Assembly (NCBI GenBank): GCA_000827265.1
Contig: KN834768.1
Span: 179,472-243,471, forward strand
Direction of reading: 5' to 3'
Length of the DNA stretch: 64,000 nucleotides
Origin: Collybiopsis luxurians FD-317 M1
Taxonomy: Eukaryota > Basidiomycota > Agaricomycetes > Agaricales > Omphalotaceae
Shown: one piece after another, positions 1 through 12,549 of the stretch
How positions within the stretch are numbered: position 1 is the stretch's first letter
How the letters are laid out: every line of letters begins with the position of its first letter
Notes under the pieces: model-generated
Seen by the model: only the letters and a program-made list of their open reading frames with translations
What the model was told of the DNA's origin: nothing
Databases searched by the model: none
Program-made: the position numbers and the translations under genes

Positions 1-2250
1 GTAGGAAATAGATGTTGTCCCTCCATGCAAGGATGGCAGCATATGTTAACTGTAGGAAATAGATGCTGTCCCTCCATGCAAGGATGGCGGCATATGTTAA
101 CTGTAGGAAATAGATGCTGTCCCTCCATGCAAGGATGGCAGCATATGTTTACTGTAGGAAATAGATGCTGTCCGTCCATGCAAGGATGGCAGCATATGTT
201 AACTGTAGGAAATAGATGCTGTCCATCTATGCAAGAATTACAGCATATGTTAGCTATAGGAAATAGATGCTGTCCCTCCATGCAAGGATTACAGCATATA
301 GTAGCTATAGGAAATAGATGCTGTACATCCATGCAAGGATGACAGCATATGTTGGCTAAGATACTGTCCTTCCATGTCATGCAAGGATTACCCATATGTT
401 GGCTATGACAAATATATGCTGTCCCCTCATACAAGGATCACAGCATGTATTGAATATGTTAAATGTATAATGTCCCTCTATGCAGCAATTCCAGGATACT
501 CGTCAGCATATGTTGGCTATAGGAAATAAATGCCGTCCCTCCATGCAAGGATGACAACATATGTTAGCTATAGGAAATAGATGCTGTCCCTCCGTGCAAG
601 GATGACAGCATATGTTAGCAATGGGAAATAGATACTGTCCCTCCGTGCAAGGATGACAGCATAGGTCCCTCCATGCAAGAATGGCAGCATATGTTAACTG
701 TAGGAAATAGATGCTGTCCCTCTGTGCAAGGATGACAGCATATGTTAACTGTAGGAAATAGATGCTGTCCCTCTGTGCAAGGATGACAGCATATGTTAAC
801 TGTAGGAAATAGATGCTGTCCCTCTGTGCAAGAATGACAGCATATGTTAACTGTAGGAAATAGATGCTGTCCCTCTGTGCAAGGATGACAGTATATGTTA
901 GCTACAGGAAATAGATGCTGCCCCTCTATGCAAGGATGACAGCATATGTTAGCTACAAGGAAATAGATGTCCCTCCATGCAAGGATGGCAGCACATGTTA
1001 ACTATAGGAAATAGTTGCTGTCTGTCCATGCAAGGGTTGCAGCATATGTTGGCTATGATACTGTTTTTCCATTACATGCAAGGATTACCCATATGTTGGC
1101 TACAACAAATATACAAGGATCATAGCATGTACTGGATATGTTAAATGTATAATGTCCCTCTATACAGGAATTCCAGCATATGTTAACTGTAGGAAATAGA
1201 TGCTGCCTCTCCATGCAAGAATTACAGCATATGTTAGCTATAGGAAATAGATGCTGTTCCTCCATGCAAGGATTACAGCATATGTCGGCTATAAGAAATG
1301 GATACTGTCCCTCCATACAAGGATTACAGCATATGATAACTATAGGAAATAGATGCTGTCCATCCATGCAAGGATCACAGCATATATTGGCTATGATATT
1401 GTCCTTTTATGCCATGCAAGGATTACCCATATGTTGGCTACAACAAATATATGCTGTCCCCTCATACAAGGATCATAGTATGTATTGGATATGTTAAATG
1501 TATAATGTCCCTCTATGCAGGAATTCCAGCATATGTTAACTGTAGGAAATAGATGCCGTCCCTCCATGAAAGAATTACAGCATATGTTAGCTTTAGGAAA
1601 TAGATGCTGTCCCTCCATGCAAGAATTACCACATATGTTAGCCATAGGAAATAGATGCTGTCCCTCCATGGAAGGATTACAGCATATGCTGGCTATAAGG
1701 AATGGATACTGTCCCTCCATACAAGGGTTACAGCATATGTGAACTGTAGGAGATAGATGCTGTCCCTCGATGCAAAGGTTACAGCATCTGTTAGCTATAA
1801 GAAATGGATGCTGTCCCTCCATACAAGGATTACAGCATATGTTAACTACAGGAAATAGATGCTGTCCCCTCTTACAAGGATCATAGCATGTATTGGATAT
1901 GTCAAATATATAATGTCCCTCCATGCAGGGATTCCAGCATATGTTGCCTATCGAAAATGTGTGCTGTCCCTCCATGCAAGGATCCCAGCATATGGTAGCC
2001 TTATCAAATATAAACTGTCCCTTCATGAAAGCCTGATTGTAGCAAATCTTGGCTATAACAAATGAATGCTGTCCCCTATGCAAAGATTACAGCAAACCTT
2101 AGCTATGACAAATTTATGCTGTCCCTTTATACAAGGAATATAGCATATATATGCTGGTTGTGACAAACAAATGCTGTCCCGCCATTCCAAAATTGCAGTA
2201 TATATTAGCTGTACCCAATAGGTGCTGTCCCTCCATGCATGACTTCAGTA
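1..2250. repeat. 51-bp satellite array 1
   Basis: About 44 head-to-tail units of 51 bp. A typical unit starts GTAGGAAATAGATGCTGTCC and runs through a CATGCAAGGAT core to CAGCATATGTTAACT. Each unit carries inverted arms, ATGCTGT and ACAGCAT, enclosing 31 nt in all. Because 51 is a multiple of 3, long open frames appear on both strands (up to 230 codons on minus, 1391-2083), made of a 17-residue repeat; I treat these as by-products. Units diverge toward 2250. The array continues beyond the left edge of the window. Confidence 0.95.
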
Positions 2251-2508
2251 GTAGAATTGTCCTTTACTTTAGAATCATTAGGGTATAGCAGAAGGTCTAA
2301 GTCTGTTTTGCTTTGAAACTATTCATGTATTCACTCCTGCAAGCCAAGAGACGTAGTAGACAAAGGGTAATGATGTCGACATCAAGAGATGAGGGTTGGA
2401 AAGTGTAGGTTTCACTTTCACACTCTACAAGTAGATTCACTGAGACATATACATGTATCGACATCGAAATTGCAGCCAATGAAGAAATTTACAACCAACC
2501 AAAAATGT
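2251..2508. other. Gene-free spacer
   Basis: Sequence between the satellite and the 3' end of the next minus-strand gene. No credible gene; a 60-codon minus-strand ORF has no recognisable feature. It must hold the 3' untranslated region of the neighbour. Confidence 0.5.
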
Positions 2509-4704
2509 TCACATAGTATATGGAATACAAGCAGCACGTCCGAAAACATTTAAGAAGGAGGTAGTGTAGAAGCTTGCTAAAGCATACTCAAATCGTTTCA
2601 ATCTAAGATCAAAATTTGCTGACTCATCATCGACAATAGCATCCATCATGAGCAGTTCCGGTTTATCTCCTTTCCAAGTCTGCATTACTCGATGCAAGGC
2701 AGTCAAATACGGCAAACGATCCTTCAAGTTGCGAGCTGCTAAACCCCTCAAGGACTTGGTCAAATCCACATCGCTTGCCGTACCTTCCCAACAAGCATTC
2801 AGCAGACTCCGTCGTTCCGCCGGATTCATTGAGCTGTCATTGAGCATGCTATCAAGCATGACAAGGTCATTACGAAAGCCGAGCTCGAGGATCTCCCAGA
2901 TTATTTCACGACCAATATGTGGCGGGATTTCTTCGTGTAGGACCAATGGTGTACCATTCCAAGAGACCAGTCGTCGAGAGATATCTTCAATTCCAGGCGT
3001 TGCGGAGCTATAACAAAGCTGATTGAAGAGCTGACCCATCTCACTACGGCGCTTACCAGTAGTCGTTGGCGTATCAGGCTCGCCATATCTCCAACCCGCG
3101 ACTTCAAGGAGACTACGCCATTGTTTGCTTGTGAGGTGCAAAGGCGAACCACCGCCAAGTTGGGTGATTACCATTTCATGAAGTCGGAGCCATCCCTGAA
3201 AAAGTAACCTCACCGTCTCTGGGCTGACAGGAGATATAATGTTACGAACAGGGGGAACCCAGAACGCGGAGTTTACGCCGGGGGGAGGGCATAAGGCCTG
3301 GTTGTGATCAGAGAGAATCCGCAAAGCTCTCTCCCAGCTGTCGATTGCAGTAGGCATGAAAGGGCTCTGGGGTACAAGGAAGGTATTACTCAAGTTATTG
3401 GGAGCTGTTTTTGATTTGTGATCCGGAGGTTTTGGGTTAGAATCTGCAATAAGAATCAGTAGGATAGCTGACAAGATCAAGTTGCTTACATGGAGTAAAT
3501 CGAGTAGATGTTGGATGAGATGCCCGAGAAAATTTTAGTCAGTGACGTTGCGGTCTATTCACAGGATTGTATTGAGTGGTGTGGTTTGAATTTCGGGGAG
3601 GCCCGAGTATTGAGAGTTGTTCAAGGACTAAAGAGTCGAGGTATGCCACCATTTGGCGATAACGATCAGGTTTGTTAGGCAGACCTTCGTAGATGGTCTT
3701 GTGAGGGGGAAAAGTGTTGGAACAGTCTATGATGAAACCATCGGGGCGTGTTAATCGCTGAGAAGAATCCTCTTTTAATAATGGTGTGACGCGGTCGATA
3801 CGTATATGAGGCATGTCTTTTGCCTTGCAGACATACCATACTGGTATACCCGCGTAAAAAAGTAGACCCAAGTCGTTTAGGTCCTCTGTGAAAGCGCCGA
3901 CTACGTCAACTAGGGGTTGTTGGACATAAATTCTTGCTTGAGCTAGTCGTTGCTGCCACTCTGGTCCGATCCATCGTTTTTGGGCATGTAGTTCCAGTAG
4001 CTGGTGCTGCAATTGAGCAACTAGAACTAGTAATCCGGCCTTTGGTCCAGGCAGGTCCAAGCATGGAATGAGTCTTCGAAGATTGTGGGATAGTGAAGAA
4101 AGAAGTTGGTCGTGCGAGTCTGTAGGAATTTGGGATAGGACTTGGTGACAGAGGGAGGCTAAACCAGTTTGATACGCGGTTTGTATTTTGCTGAGACCGA
4201 GTGAAGTGTTGATTACGGTAAAATTTTTGTCTGTAGGAGCCAACCAGGCATAATGAAACTCGTCCTCGGGATTAGTATTTGGACGCATGATGATAGCAAG
4301 ATGGGTGGAATGAGAAGTGAACGGCTGGGGGAAATGGATGGGATCGTCGAGGCCGAAATGATAGTCTCTTCGAAAGCGGACGCGACAAATGTCGGGGGGG
4401 TGAAAAAGGTAATCCGCATTGGGAGACAATGTCAGGATATCTCCTTGAGCGATATTCCCGACTCTCCCATTGAGTGGCCTGCGCTCAGCTATCAAAAGCA
4501 TTAAGGACATATGTTAACTGAAGAGTAAAGAACTTACTTTCATTGCCGAATCTGGCGTAGCAAGTCAAGATACTGGGGTCGCGATGAACATTCTCGTAGG
4601 TCAACGAAAAGGCACGAGCCTTCTCCGCTGACTTGTCCTTAATGCATTGTTCAGTTTGGGTTGATTGAACCGTTCCCGGTTCATCCAGGCCTTTCCGGAC
4701 CATG
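2509..4704 (-). CDS. Uncharacterised two-part protein with in-frame TGA between halves
   Basis: I do not assign a function. The first half starts at ATG 4704 (MVRKGLDEPG), has a 49-bp intron (4489-4537, GTAAGT...TAG) and reads to TGA at 3537-3539, about 371 residues; it contains GIPVWYV about two-thirds along. Beyond the TGA the same frame stays open for 17 codons to a good donor (GTAAGC near 3491) and splices in phase, at the acceptor near 3441, into a second open stretch ending with TGA at 2509, which begins NPKPPDHKSK and contains SWERALRIL and LLFQGWLRL. From memory, Agaricomycete family members join these two halves in one chain, so I read this as one gene. The TGA is followed by CTA, a known readthrough context. 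Alternatives are an inactivated gene or two genes. A run of 14 C lies upstream near 4758-4772, which is why the longer ORF start at 4760 is not used. Confidence 0.6.
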
Positions 4705-5060
4705 AAAGAAAAACACCAGTTGTTGAAAAACCAATCGAGCAAACACCCCGAAAGATGCACCCCCCCCCCCCCTAGATTCTGAATGTAAGAGAAGCCCTAG
4801 TTGAGGTAGAAATAGGCTGGGCCTGTATTTGAAGGAATTGGAATCCAGGGTTCTGCGGAAAACAATAAGTCGAAGGTGAAAGCAGTTTACGCCGCATGCA
4901 AGTCAACAATGAGAGGACGGTCTGACTGGCTGAGCTCAGTACAGCTTCATTTATCAAAAACTTTTATATGAATCTACATTTGTATAACAATGACGAGATG
5001 ACTGCAAATGTATGTAAATGACGCGAAATACAGAACCTATTGAACTCATCGAAAAACGGC
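4705..5060. other. Spacer with poly-C tract
   Basis: Upstream region of the preceding gene and downstream region of the next one. It contains an uninterrupted C tract at about 4758-4772. No gene seen. Confidence 0.5.
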
Positions 5061-8000
5061 TCATTCAACATCAGTGGGAGCATCTTCCTGTAAACGGGCT
5101 TTTCCTTCCTCATGCTGCTGAATGAATTCCTCTGTATCTTCCATGGCCCTCGCTTCCCGAGCTTCGCTCTCCCTTCTTACGGCTAGATGTGCTTGGAGCC
5201 TGTCAATCAACCCTTGCAGTTTGTCGCTTTCCCGCCGTCGTACCATATAGAGTCCTTCTTCATTTTTCCTCCTAGACCAGATATCGTCCAAACACCAGGT
5301 AGTAATATCCTGTACTTGACCTAGAACAAGCTCGCGAAGATGAGGATGAAAATGTTGGGTTCCCCAGCCTTCTTTTAACCATCCGGGCTCATCTTTCTGG
5401 GTCCTAGACTCTATCTGACCCATCTTGAATAGATAGAATTCAAATACTGCATTCTCCCAATGGCAACCACAGTGCAGAGCACCATTATCCAGCTGTTCCC
5501 CTGCCTTCCTAGGCCTGTAGGGCACACCAGTAACATTCCACGCTCGCATACTTCCCGTCCAATCGTTCTGACTAGAATTCCGCGTGTAAGCGTGCTGCAA
5601 GCAGCGGATTGTCCCTTGAGTCGTCTTCAAGATCTCCATGGATAGTTCAGGGCAGATTGATGCACATTCGGGGACAAAAAAGTTGACAGTTTGCAGCAAA
5701 TATTTGATGTCTTTGGAGAACTTTTTGCCGCTCGTTATGAAGTCCGCCACCTCTCTCTTCGCTTGCTCTGTGAGATAAAAAAAGAGTGGGAATGTTGATT
5801 TCAGTCAGGATACAATATTACGCACTGATGGTGGCTGGATCCCTGGCTAACCGGGCACATCGTTCATCTGTGGAGACAATGAGAATACAACAAACAATGA
5901 TAGGAAGACCAACACTTACATTCACGTTCATCTTCCTTTCTTTTCTTGCTAATAGGTTTCTTGCGCTTGGATTCAGATTTGCTGTTTTCATCCTCTTCAT
6001 TTCCAAAGTAGTCGTCTAACAGCTCTCCAGTCTGGTCGTCATCAGAACCTACAAAAATATGTAAACGCGTAAACACAAAGAAGCTCTTCGAGTACTCAAA
6101 CTTACTGCGCTTCCGCTTTTCGCCTTCAGAAGTCTGGATCTTGACCATCCAGCCAGCTGATTTTCCCCTGTGCATGGTATTCTTTTTCCTACCCTCTACT
6201 TGCCCTTTTCCCTTCTCATTTGACTGGACATGAGACGATTCCGGCGGAGAATGACCATCCAGCATTTCTACGTCCTCTGCAACTTGCAAATGAGTAACCA
6301 GAGGTTCGACACAATGACCGTCGAGATCGACTAAAGTGACTCCCATACGTTGAGCAATATCGAAAAACTCTTGGATTTTTCCTGAACTGAGCTCACTTTT
6401 AACTGGGAGAGAGCCAGAAGCACGATTCAGAAGTGAATTTTCAGACATTGGAGCCGGGACTAAGCAATTTTCCATGGTCGGAAGGCTTGATGGGGGGGCG
6501 TCGACAGGGTTTGGAGGGAGTTCGTGAGTGGAAGGGTTTGGAGGGGGTTCGTGAGTGGAAGGGTTTGGAGGGAGTTCGTAAGTGGATGTGCTTCGCTTGA
6601 CCGAATCCTGGGCATCGGGGGACTGCCCGCTGTTTGACAGGATTCGAGATTGAAGGAGAGCATCTGAAGAAAGTGGTTCACTGCACAACTGCTCGCCCGT
6701 ATTAGGGGAGGAAACAGCATGTTTAGTGGTTGGCGGAACAGAAGGAGCTTGCTGCTCTATCTGGACAACATTATCCTCGGTATTGAGGGGCGAGATGACA
6801 TTCGAGCCGCTGTGGGGAAGAATCACTGATTGCGCATTTTCAGCTTGTTGGTGTGATTGGTGAGTTTTGACTTCAATCGATGTAGGGGCCTGATTGACAC
6901 TTGGCTGGGAAGCATGAGATTGATTTTCCTCGGTCGGTTCTGGGGATTTATTGGGTATACTTGCCACAGAAAGAGGCCTGGGATGGTTGTGATGGACATT
7001 TGCAGAGCCTTGGAATGGGTTGATTAAAAATGCACTGGGATGAAAGCCAAGATTCTCGTTAATCGAGGTTGTAGGGGCAGGTGTAACATGACTGAGAGAT
7101 GGTTGATCAGTAGCTGGGGTAGAGTCCAAATATGGATCTGAAGAAGGGCAGCCTGAGTGGAAATCGCGCCAGTGCCTTGTATAACGCCAACCTATCATTA
7201 AAGCCTTAGCCCCAGGTGAAAGGCTTTCACCAGAATATCGACGGGCTGACTGGTGCGACGACTTATAGGTCTTGACTAGGAGAAACTCAGCAGGGACAAG
7301 TCGAGAAGCTAAATATAACTAACCATTTCCATGCCTTCCAAGTGCACCATCCAATAGCTCCGCGACCTCTTCCTGAAGCCTATGTGAATTCAAACTTAGC
7401 CGGAGACGAGGAACACCTGGATTTAAAACATCAGAGCCTCCGGATGTTACTACATGATCGTTTTGCGAGTTCAGCTCTGGACAAGAAATGGAAACAATAA
7501 ATGGCGAGTATTTTCAGTTTTTTGACTTGGCTTTACCTCCGAGGGCTCCTGTCAATGATGAGCTACCTATGCCAGGTAAATGACAAGTGGTCAATTTAAC
7601 GCAAGCAAGCAGTCAAGTCAAACTTACCTTGGTGATTATTTGCCATGAAATTATGATGATCTGCTTCAAAATTCAACACACTGACAAAAAGTGGACTGGG
7701 ATGCTTACCGCCATGTTCGCTTCCTCCTGAAGGTGGACCTTTCGTCTATCAGTAAGATCAAAGGTGTAATATGTGAGGTGAGTTACCTTGAGGCTCATAT
7801 AACATGGAAGCTGTCTCTGTGGCAGTGCTTGCTATGGGCGATGCAGCATTTAATTGCTCAATTACTGGAGACACTGGCGCAGCGATTAATTCCACTGGCA
7901 GTGGTTTCGTACCACGTGATTTGCTTGTGCTCTCTTGTATCGTGGACCCTACATAGTACAACAACCGCATAGGGTGGGTAATATATCTGAAACGGAAATA

Positions 8001-8872
8001 TGGACCACATACCTTCACTGGCTGCCTCGAGTATAGATGCTGGATATCATCGGTAACAAATATTATAAAACGGGATACAACCATACCTGTTTTTTCTCCA
8101 GAAAGCACACCAGTTTCACTTCGGCGCACGTCTTTACAGCACAAATGAGCAATATATCCTGAATGAATAATTTTTACTACAAACCTTGGCCGTAATCTGA
8201 CACAATAAGTTCCCTCTGCAAGATCCCTTTAGGATCTGTGGCTGTTTGTGATCAGTAAGTAGACTTTCCCCAAGAGATTACCCAATGTACTAACCTACGG
8301 AATCACTAGCAATATCTCCCACTCCTTCTGGGTTGATCTCGTCTGTGGGGGACCGCTTTAGGATTTAGACAGCAAGTGATCAACTTGCATACGAACCTGC
8401 TTGTTCAGCAACGGACGAAGCTTCACAGCATATGTTATTTGAGTTGGAGTAAGCTCAACATTGTGCAAACAATGAATTGATTTACTTACATTGCTTGTTT
8501 GTTATATGTATCAACAGTGTGCCACCAGTATCCTTTGTACATATTTCTGGGCCATTCTGAGTGAAATTTGAACGAAGAAACCCAATGAACTGACCATCTT
8601 GGCTAGCTTCAGAGCTCGAACCATTAAGTTCTACCCCCAGTATCTCCTGTCTCAAGCTTGCAACTTTTGCTTCACGCGTTGCGATACTCCGTTGTATTTG
8701 CTTGATATTATTGGGCCTCACCGTTGGCAACTTGGCCCGCTGAACCGATATTTCCAACTCGAGTTTGGCGATCTCTCTCTGTTTACTGTCAAGAGTGGGG
8801 AGGCCATTCTTGGCTATAAAACCCATCATGAGTGTCAGCTTAATGCCATCAAAGTATTCACGTACCCGCCAT
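5061..8872 (-). CDS. Many-exon coiled-coil protein, function unknown
   Basis: Function not recognised. The proposed start is ATG 8872 in a 7-bp coding exon (MAAKNGLPTLDSK after splicing the GTACGT...TAG intron ending near 8818). Exon 2 is a Lys/Glu-rich coiled-coil candidate (KQREIAKLELEISVQRAKL). Then come several small exons between 8490 and 7320, one only 30 bp (near 7531-7560). The large exon region 7275-5920 encodes a Ser/Pro/Thr-rich segment with a local PPNPSTHE repeat, an acidic stretch (GNEEDENSKSESK) and a basic run, and is itself cut by an intron at about 6048-6108. It splices through a 42-bp exon (5826-5867) into the last exon 5767-5061 (KQAKREVADFITSGKK...), ending Glu-rich. All junctions checked keep frame. 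Composition suggests a nuclear or scaffolding protein, but this is inference. Exact exons between 7320 and 8490 are not all resolved. Confidence 0.65.
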
Positions 8873-9887
8873 AACGGAAGTATGAGCAGTAGCAAAAGGT
8901 GACTGGTAAGCTGCTGTCTTCCACGGCATATGTATTTGTAGTGACGCTTGTTGAGTTTTTTTCTCTTTCTTATATTTGCTGAAACCCTTCCTCCGAATCA
9001 GGCAATGGCCAAATTCCCCAAATACGGTAGGTCCGCAGGTCTGTAACAGCTACCACCGCAAGCGCCCTTTACATTCACACTTGATTGCGTAAAGCGGAAG
9101 TGCGTAGCATGAGTTACCTGTGAGAAGTCTCGCATCTTGGCGTAAAGCTATTAATGCACTGACGACGTAAGTACCTCTGTCTCACGTCGTTTTTCCTTGC
9201 CCTGAGAGGTCAAATTAGTATTATTTATTTATTTATTTTAGGTGTCATTGCTTAATTGACAACTACGTGCAGTATTTTCTTCTTTCCTCCATCAGGGTCT
9301 ATCATATAAGATCTCCGATTTTGAACGCTATTGAGAGGACCTTCTGAAACCCTCAATTCCTATGCATTTTTGAGTGGATCTGGATTCTCGATTAGTCGCC
9401 AATGACCTTACCGGTGCTCGGAGGCACGTACATTAACACGTTGCCTACAGAATATCTTTTCCAGTAGAGTAGTCTTTCATTATTATTGAATAACCTCTTA
9501 TTCCGTGGGAACGTCGCAGTAATGCGTGAAAATCCTTCTAAAATTGTTTTTCAAAGCATAGATTAGTCGCTTTACATATGAATAACATGATATGTATGGG
9601 AAGAATAAGATAAATCCTTTGTGAAATATCTGAGTACTCTGACACGTAGAACAGAAAAAAGAGAAGCAAGACTAAAGTAATGATATCCTTTTGATTTCAG
9701 AATAACGGTTTTCACCAGAGTTTGGAAGTAGGTCGAAGGGAGATGGGATGTTCCTCTCGCCATGTAACTGTACTTAAAATTCTATTTCTTTGATAACACG
9801 CAGTCACAAAATCAATCAACCACCCGTCATCATTATGCCTAAGTTGCAACGATGAGAAGCAGTGAGGAAGATCAGCGGCTAATGGAC
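8873..9887. other. 1-kb spacer
   Basis: No gene supported. Contains an (ATTT)n microsatellite at about 9222-9240. It lies upstream of the coiled-coil gene and downstream of the F-box-like gene, so it holds a promoter and a 3' end. Confidence 0.5.
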
Positions 9888-10965
9888 TTACAATAAAGCA
9901 GTTTCTTCATTGCTTTCCAAAATGATTTCCACCCAGCGAGGCATGGAGTATTCCATAGTCAAGAAACTGCAATTTGTGAGGCGATAAATGAGCTGCAAAC
10001 GCGAAGTGATGCTGGTACACATGATTGACCACCCATGTAGCTGCATGGGATGTGAAACAGGAGATATGGTCGATAGAATAAGGGCTGTTCTGTTGTTGAT
10101 CTCGAAAGGCTTTAATTGAACTTTCCACATAGAACCATCCCCGAATTGGTGAGGACCGATATGCAGCTCCTTTCTTGGTCTTGTTATGGCACCGATGGAA
10201 ATACCCAAAGATGCGCAACATCCGTCGGTAATCCAGTTGAAAGTCCGACCTGCAACAGTCGGTGGCGGCTCTCTGGAGTCAAAGGATGAGGCTGGGAAAA
10301 TAGACCAAGCCTCAGTAGCTGTTATAACATTGAACTCCATCACTAATCTTGGAATGAGTCCCTCAAGCCAACTGACCAGTGAAGATGGGGACTTACAGGA
10401 GTGTTGCTCGAAGATAGCATTCATAATCCCGTGAGTAGCACCGTATACTCGAATCACCACTTTTCTGTTGGTGAAGCAATAGACAATCCCTCCTTCCGTG
10501 CATGCATCAGCCACTTCGACATTTGCATTGAAAGCCTCGCAAAACACATGTCGATTGTCAGGTGGGATTTCCAACGTTGTATGGCAATATTTGAAGTCCA
10601 TAGGAAAGAGAACGCTGGCCATGTCTTTAACATATGGATGGTCGATAAAGATGTCTAGCGGAAATATGGGAATGGTGGAGAGAGAGCAGCGAAGCAGGAA
10701 GATGTAAGACCAGTAGCCGGATAGAACTGCTCCCAGACGCCGCTGGGCTTCTCGGAAGTGATGAGCTCGTTGAAGAGAACCCAAATACCTGGTTAAATTC
10801 AGGTTGATGTCCATGTTCTCGGTCATGTAATTGTCCACTAGGAGTCAGAATGGATGGCACACGCGGCGAAGCCTGACTAAGTCACCATTTTCCAGTCGGT
10901 CAAATATTGCAAACACGACGGTGAGCTCACAGATACCATCATTCAAAGTGGCCGAGTGGACAAGG
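9888..10965 (-). pseudogene. F-box-like protein gene broken by one TGA
   Basis: The frame runs from about 10965 to 9888 with a single TGA at 10848-10850. Before the stop the translation reads CELTVVFAIFDRL then GDLVRLRRVC, which fits an F-box (substrate receptor of SCF ubiquitin ligases). After it come LVDNYMTENMDINLNLTRY and a long C-terminal part (316 codons to 9888) of an Agaricomycete-specific family with no assigned fold. F-box proteins of this kind are highly expanded in mushrooms. If translation began at an internal ATG (10826 or 10814) the F-box would be lost. An alternative is a 3' splice site (CTCCTAG just before 10838) that skips the stop, but no convincing upstream donor was found. 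No clear start codon is visible upstream. Confidence 0.55.
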
Positions 10966-11403
10966 TTGGTTAGCAGCATACCAGAAACTGTGCAAAAAGG
11001 GTACCGTTCTAATCATTTAATTTATCTTTTCTACCCAAATCCTTAACCTAACTGTTGGACAGGGAGCAGTAGGAGCAACAGGGTCAACTCAATTGAGATC
11101 TTCCAAGTGGTGCCGATTTTTCCACTAGGTACATACAGGTATTTGTTTTGAAAATATATGCTGAATCGATTGATACCGCATTTGAGAAGTAGACTCCAAT
11201 TATTTTCCTTCCTACACTTGGATGACACTTTCCATGCCTAAGGACTCACTTGAATCTGTAGTGACACAGAAAGAATCCAAGCATGCAAGATACTACGCTA
11301 GGTCTGTTTCTGATTCGCTTTCAAGCTCACTATCATGTTAATGGATTATATATAATATTCAAGGCATCGCAAGGAGCGTCAGGCTCAATCAAGAGAGTAC
11401 AAA
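10966..11403. other. Spacer with AT-rich promoter-like stretch
   Basis: No gene. Contains a TATATATAATAT run near 11346-11357 about 50-60 bp ahead of the next open frame, a candidate core promoter. Confidence 0.4.
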
Positions 11404-11415
11404 TGAGACCGTAAG

Positions 11416-12204
11416 GTGGCTTTGAAAGCTCAAAAGCAGGGTCTGGCTGCAGCTTCTGAAAAAAGTGCCAACTTGATCAGTCGATCATCCATGGACATAC
11501 CTTCGGTTCCCGTACATCCACATCTACTGGCTAATGGCCAGGAGATGTCGCATTCCATGTACCAGGATTTCAATACCCTTCGCAATAAGATCGACAATTG
11601 GGTGGAATGTACCACAGCTCGCTCTCCAGCTATGAAAACCAACCTGGTTTCCAATTTTCCTTCATATCTGTTCACTAGCGGTGCACTAGCCACTGATCTG
11701 CATCTCTTCCTTGACAAATATGGCGATATCATACCATCTCACTATCTCGACGTCTGGAGATTTCACAAGAGTATATGTGGAATGCAATTAGCGCTAGGTA
11801 GTGGCCGAGCTCGGCTAGTCCTAGAGGTAAATCCTGATATGGCCATTCCTCAGCCAAACTGGGCAGACGTCACCTTCTGGGTACCTCAGGATAGCACTCC
11901 ATTGACTGTCTCCATTCACAAAAGACTTTCAGTTCTTCGTTCTAAGGCTGATAGGTTTAATGCTATTTCTGTCAGATTAATGCGTTCCCAGCTTGAACAA
12001 TGGACCTATGAAGAGATAGAATGAGGTATTCAGCTAGGGCAAAAATTATATATGGATTGGTATACCGTTTTGGATGACCTGGATGATGACTTCACTAGTA
12101 TTTGGGGTATTCGGCCATTTTTAAAGGAGACCTCTCGTACAGTCTATAAAATAGGACAGACTCTAGAAAAGTTAACTTACGCTCTTCTCCACCTTCCGAC
12201 GTGT
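11416..12204 (+). pseudogene. Unknown gene with missing ATG and in-frame TGA
   Basis: An open frame of about 202 codons ends at TGA 12022-12024 (EEIE*GIQLG), and the same frame continues for 59 more codons to TAA at about 12204 with similar codon use and composition (DWYTVLDDLDDDFTSIWG). No ATG is found at the expected start: the upstream ATG at 11404 meets TAA after three codons, and the first in-frame ATG is near 11490. I do not recognise the family; it is soluble, without signal or membrane segments. Best read as a decaying copy of a longer gene. Confidence 0.45.
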
Positions 12205-12339
12205 TAATCAACAGTTCTGTTTTACCACTGAAATATGTGTTACTGTAATAGATACTCTTGTTTTCCCAGAACCTAGATTTCTCCTTTGATGTTCAAGCAT
12301 TGCAATTTTAAAGAGCAAAGGGAAGAGAAGATAAAATGG

Positions 12340-12432
12340 CCAACTAGGTCGCCACCTGAGCCGCCAACTGGGTCGCCAACCGAGTCGCCAACCGGGTCGC
12401 CAACCTGGTCGCCAACTGGGTCCATCACTGGA
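12340..12432. repeat. 12-bp minisatellite
   Basis: Seven to eight tandem copies of a 12-bp unit close to GTCGCCAACYGG. Frames are open because 12 is a multiple of 3 (minus strand reads WRPGWRPS or VGDP repeats), but flanking sequence shows no gene to which they belong. Confidence 0.85.
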
Positions 12433-12549
12433 AGTCGTTTGGCGGGGGTTCCCCAATCCAGATTCCACATTGGCTAAAAATCATTCAAGAGCATTTCTAC
12501 TCCTATATCGTTTCATATACGTGTAATTATCAAATAATCCTATATATTA

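Noticed and set aside
1391..2083. 230-codon minus-strand ORF of a Cys-containing 17-residue repeat
   Set aside because: It follows from a 51-bp repeat unit free of stops; the related array at 27-29 kb is open in a different frame, so no protein is conserved.
1..2250. CRISPR-like array
   Set aside because: Units are contiguous satellite repeats without spacers, in a eukaryote with spliced genes.
10940..11015. tRNA-like A box (GTGGCCGAGTGG) and B-box-like GTTCTAATC
   Set aside because: No acceptor or T stem pairs, and the A-box part lies inside the minus-strand F-box-like reading frame.
12208..12468. Trp/Arg/Pro repeat protein
   Set aside because: Explained by a 12-bp minisatellite; flanks carry no gene signals.
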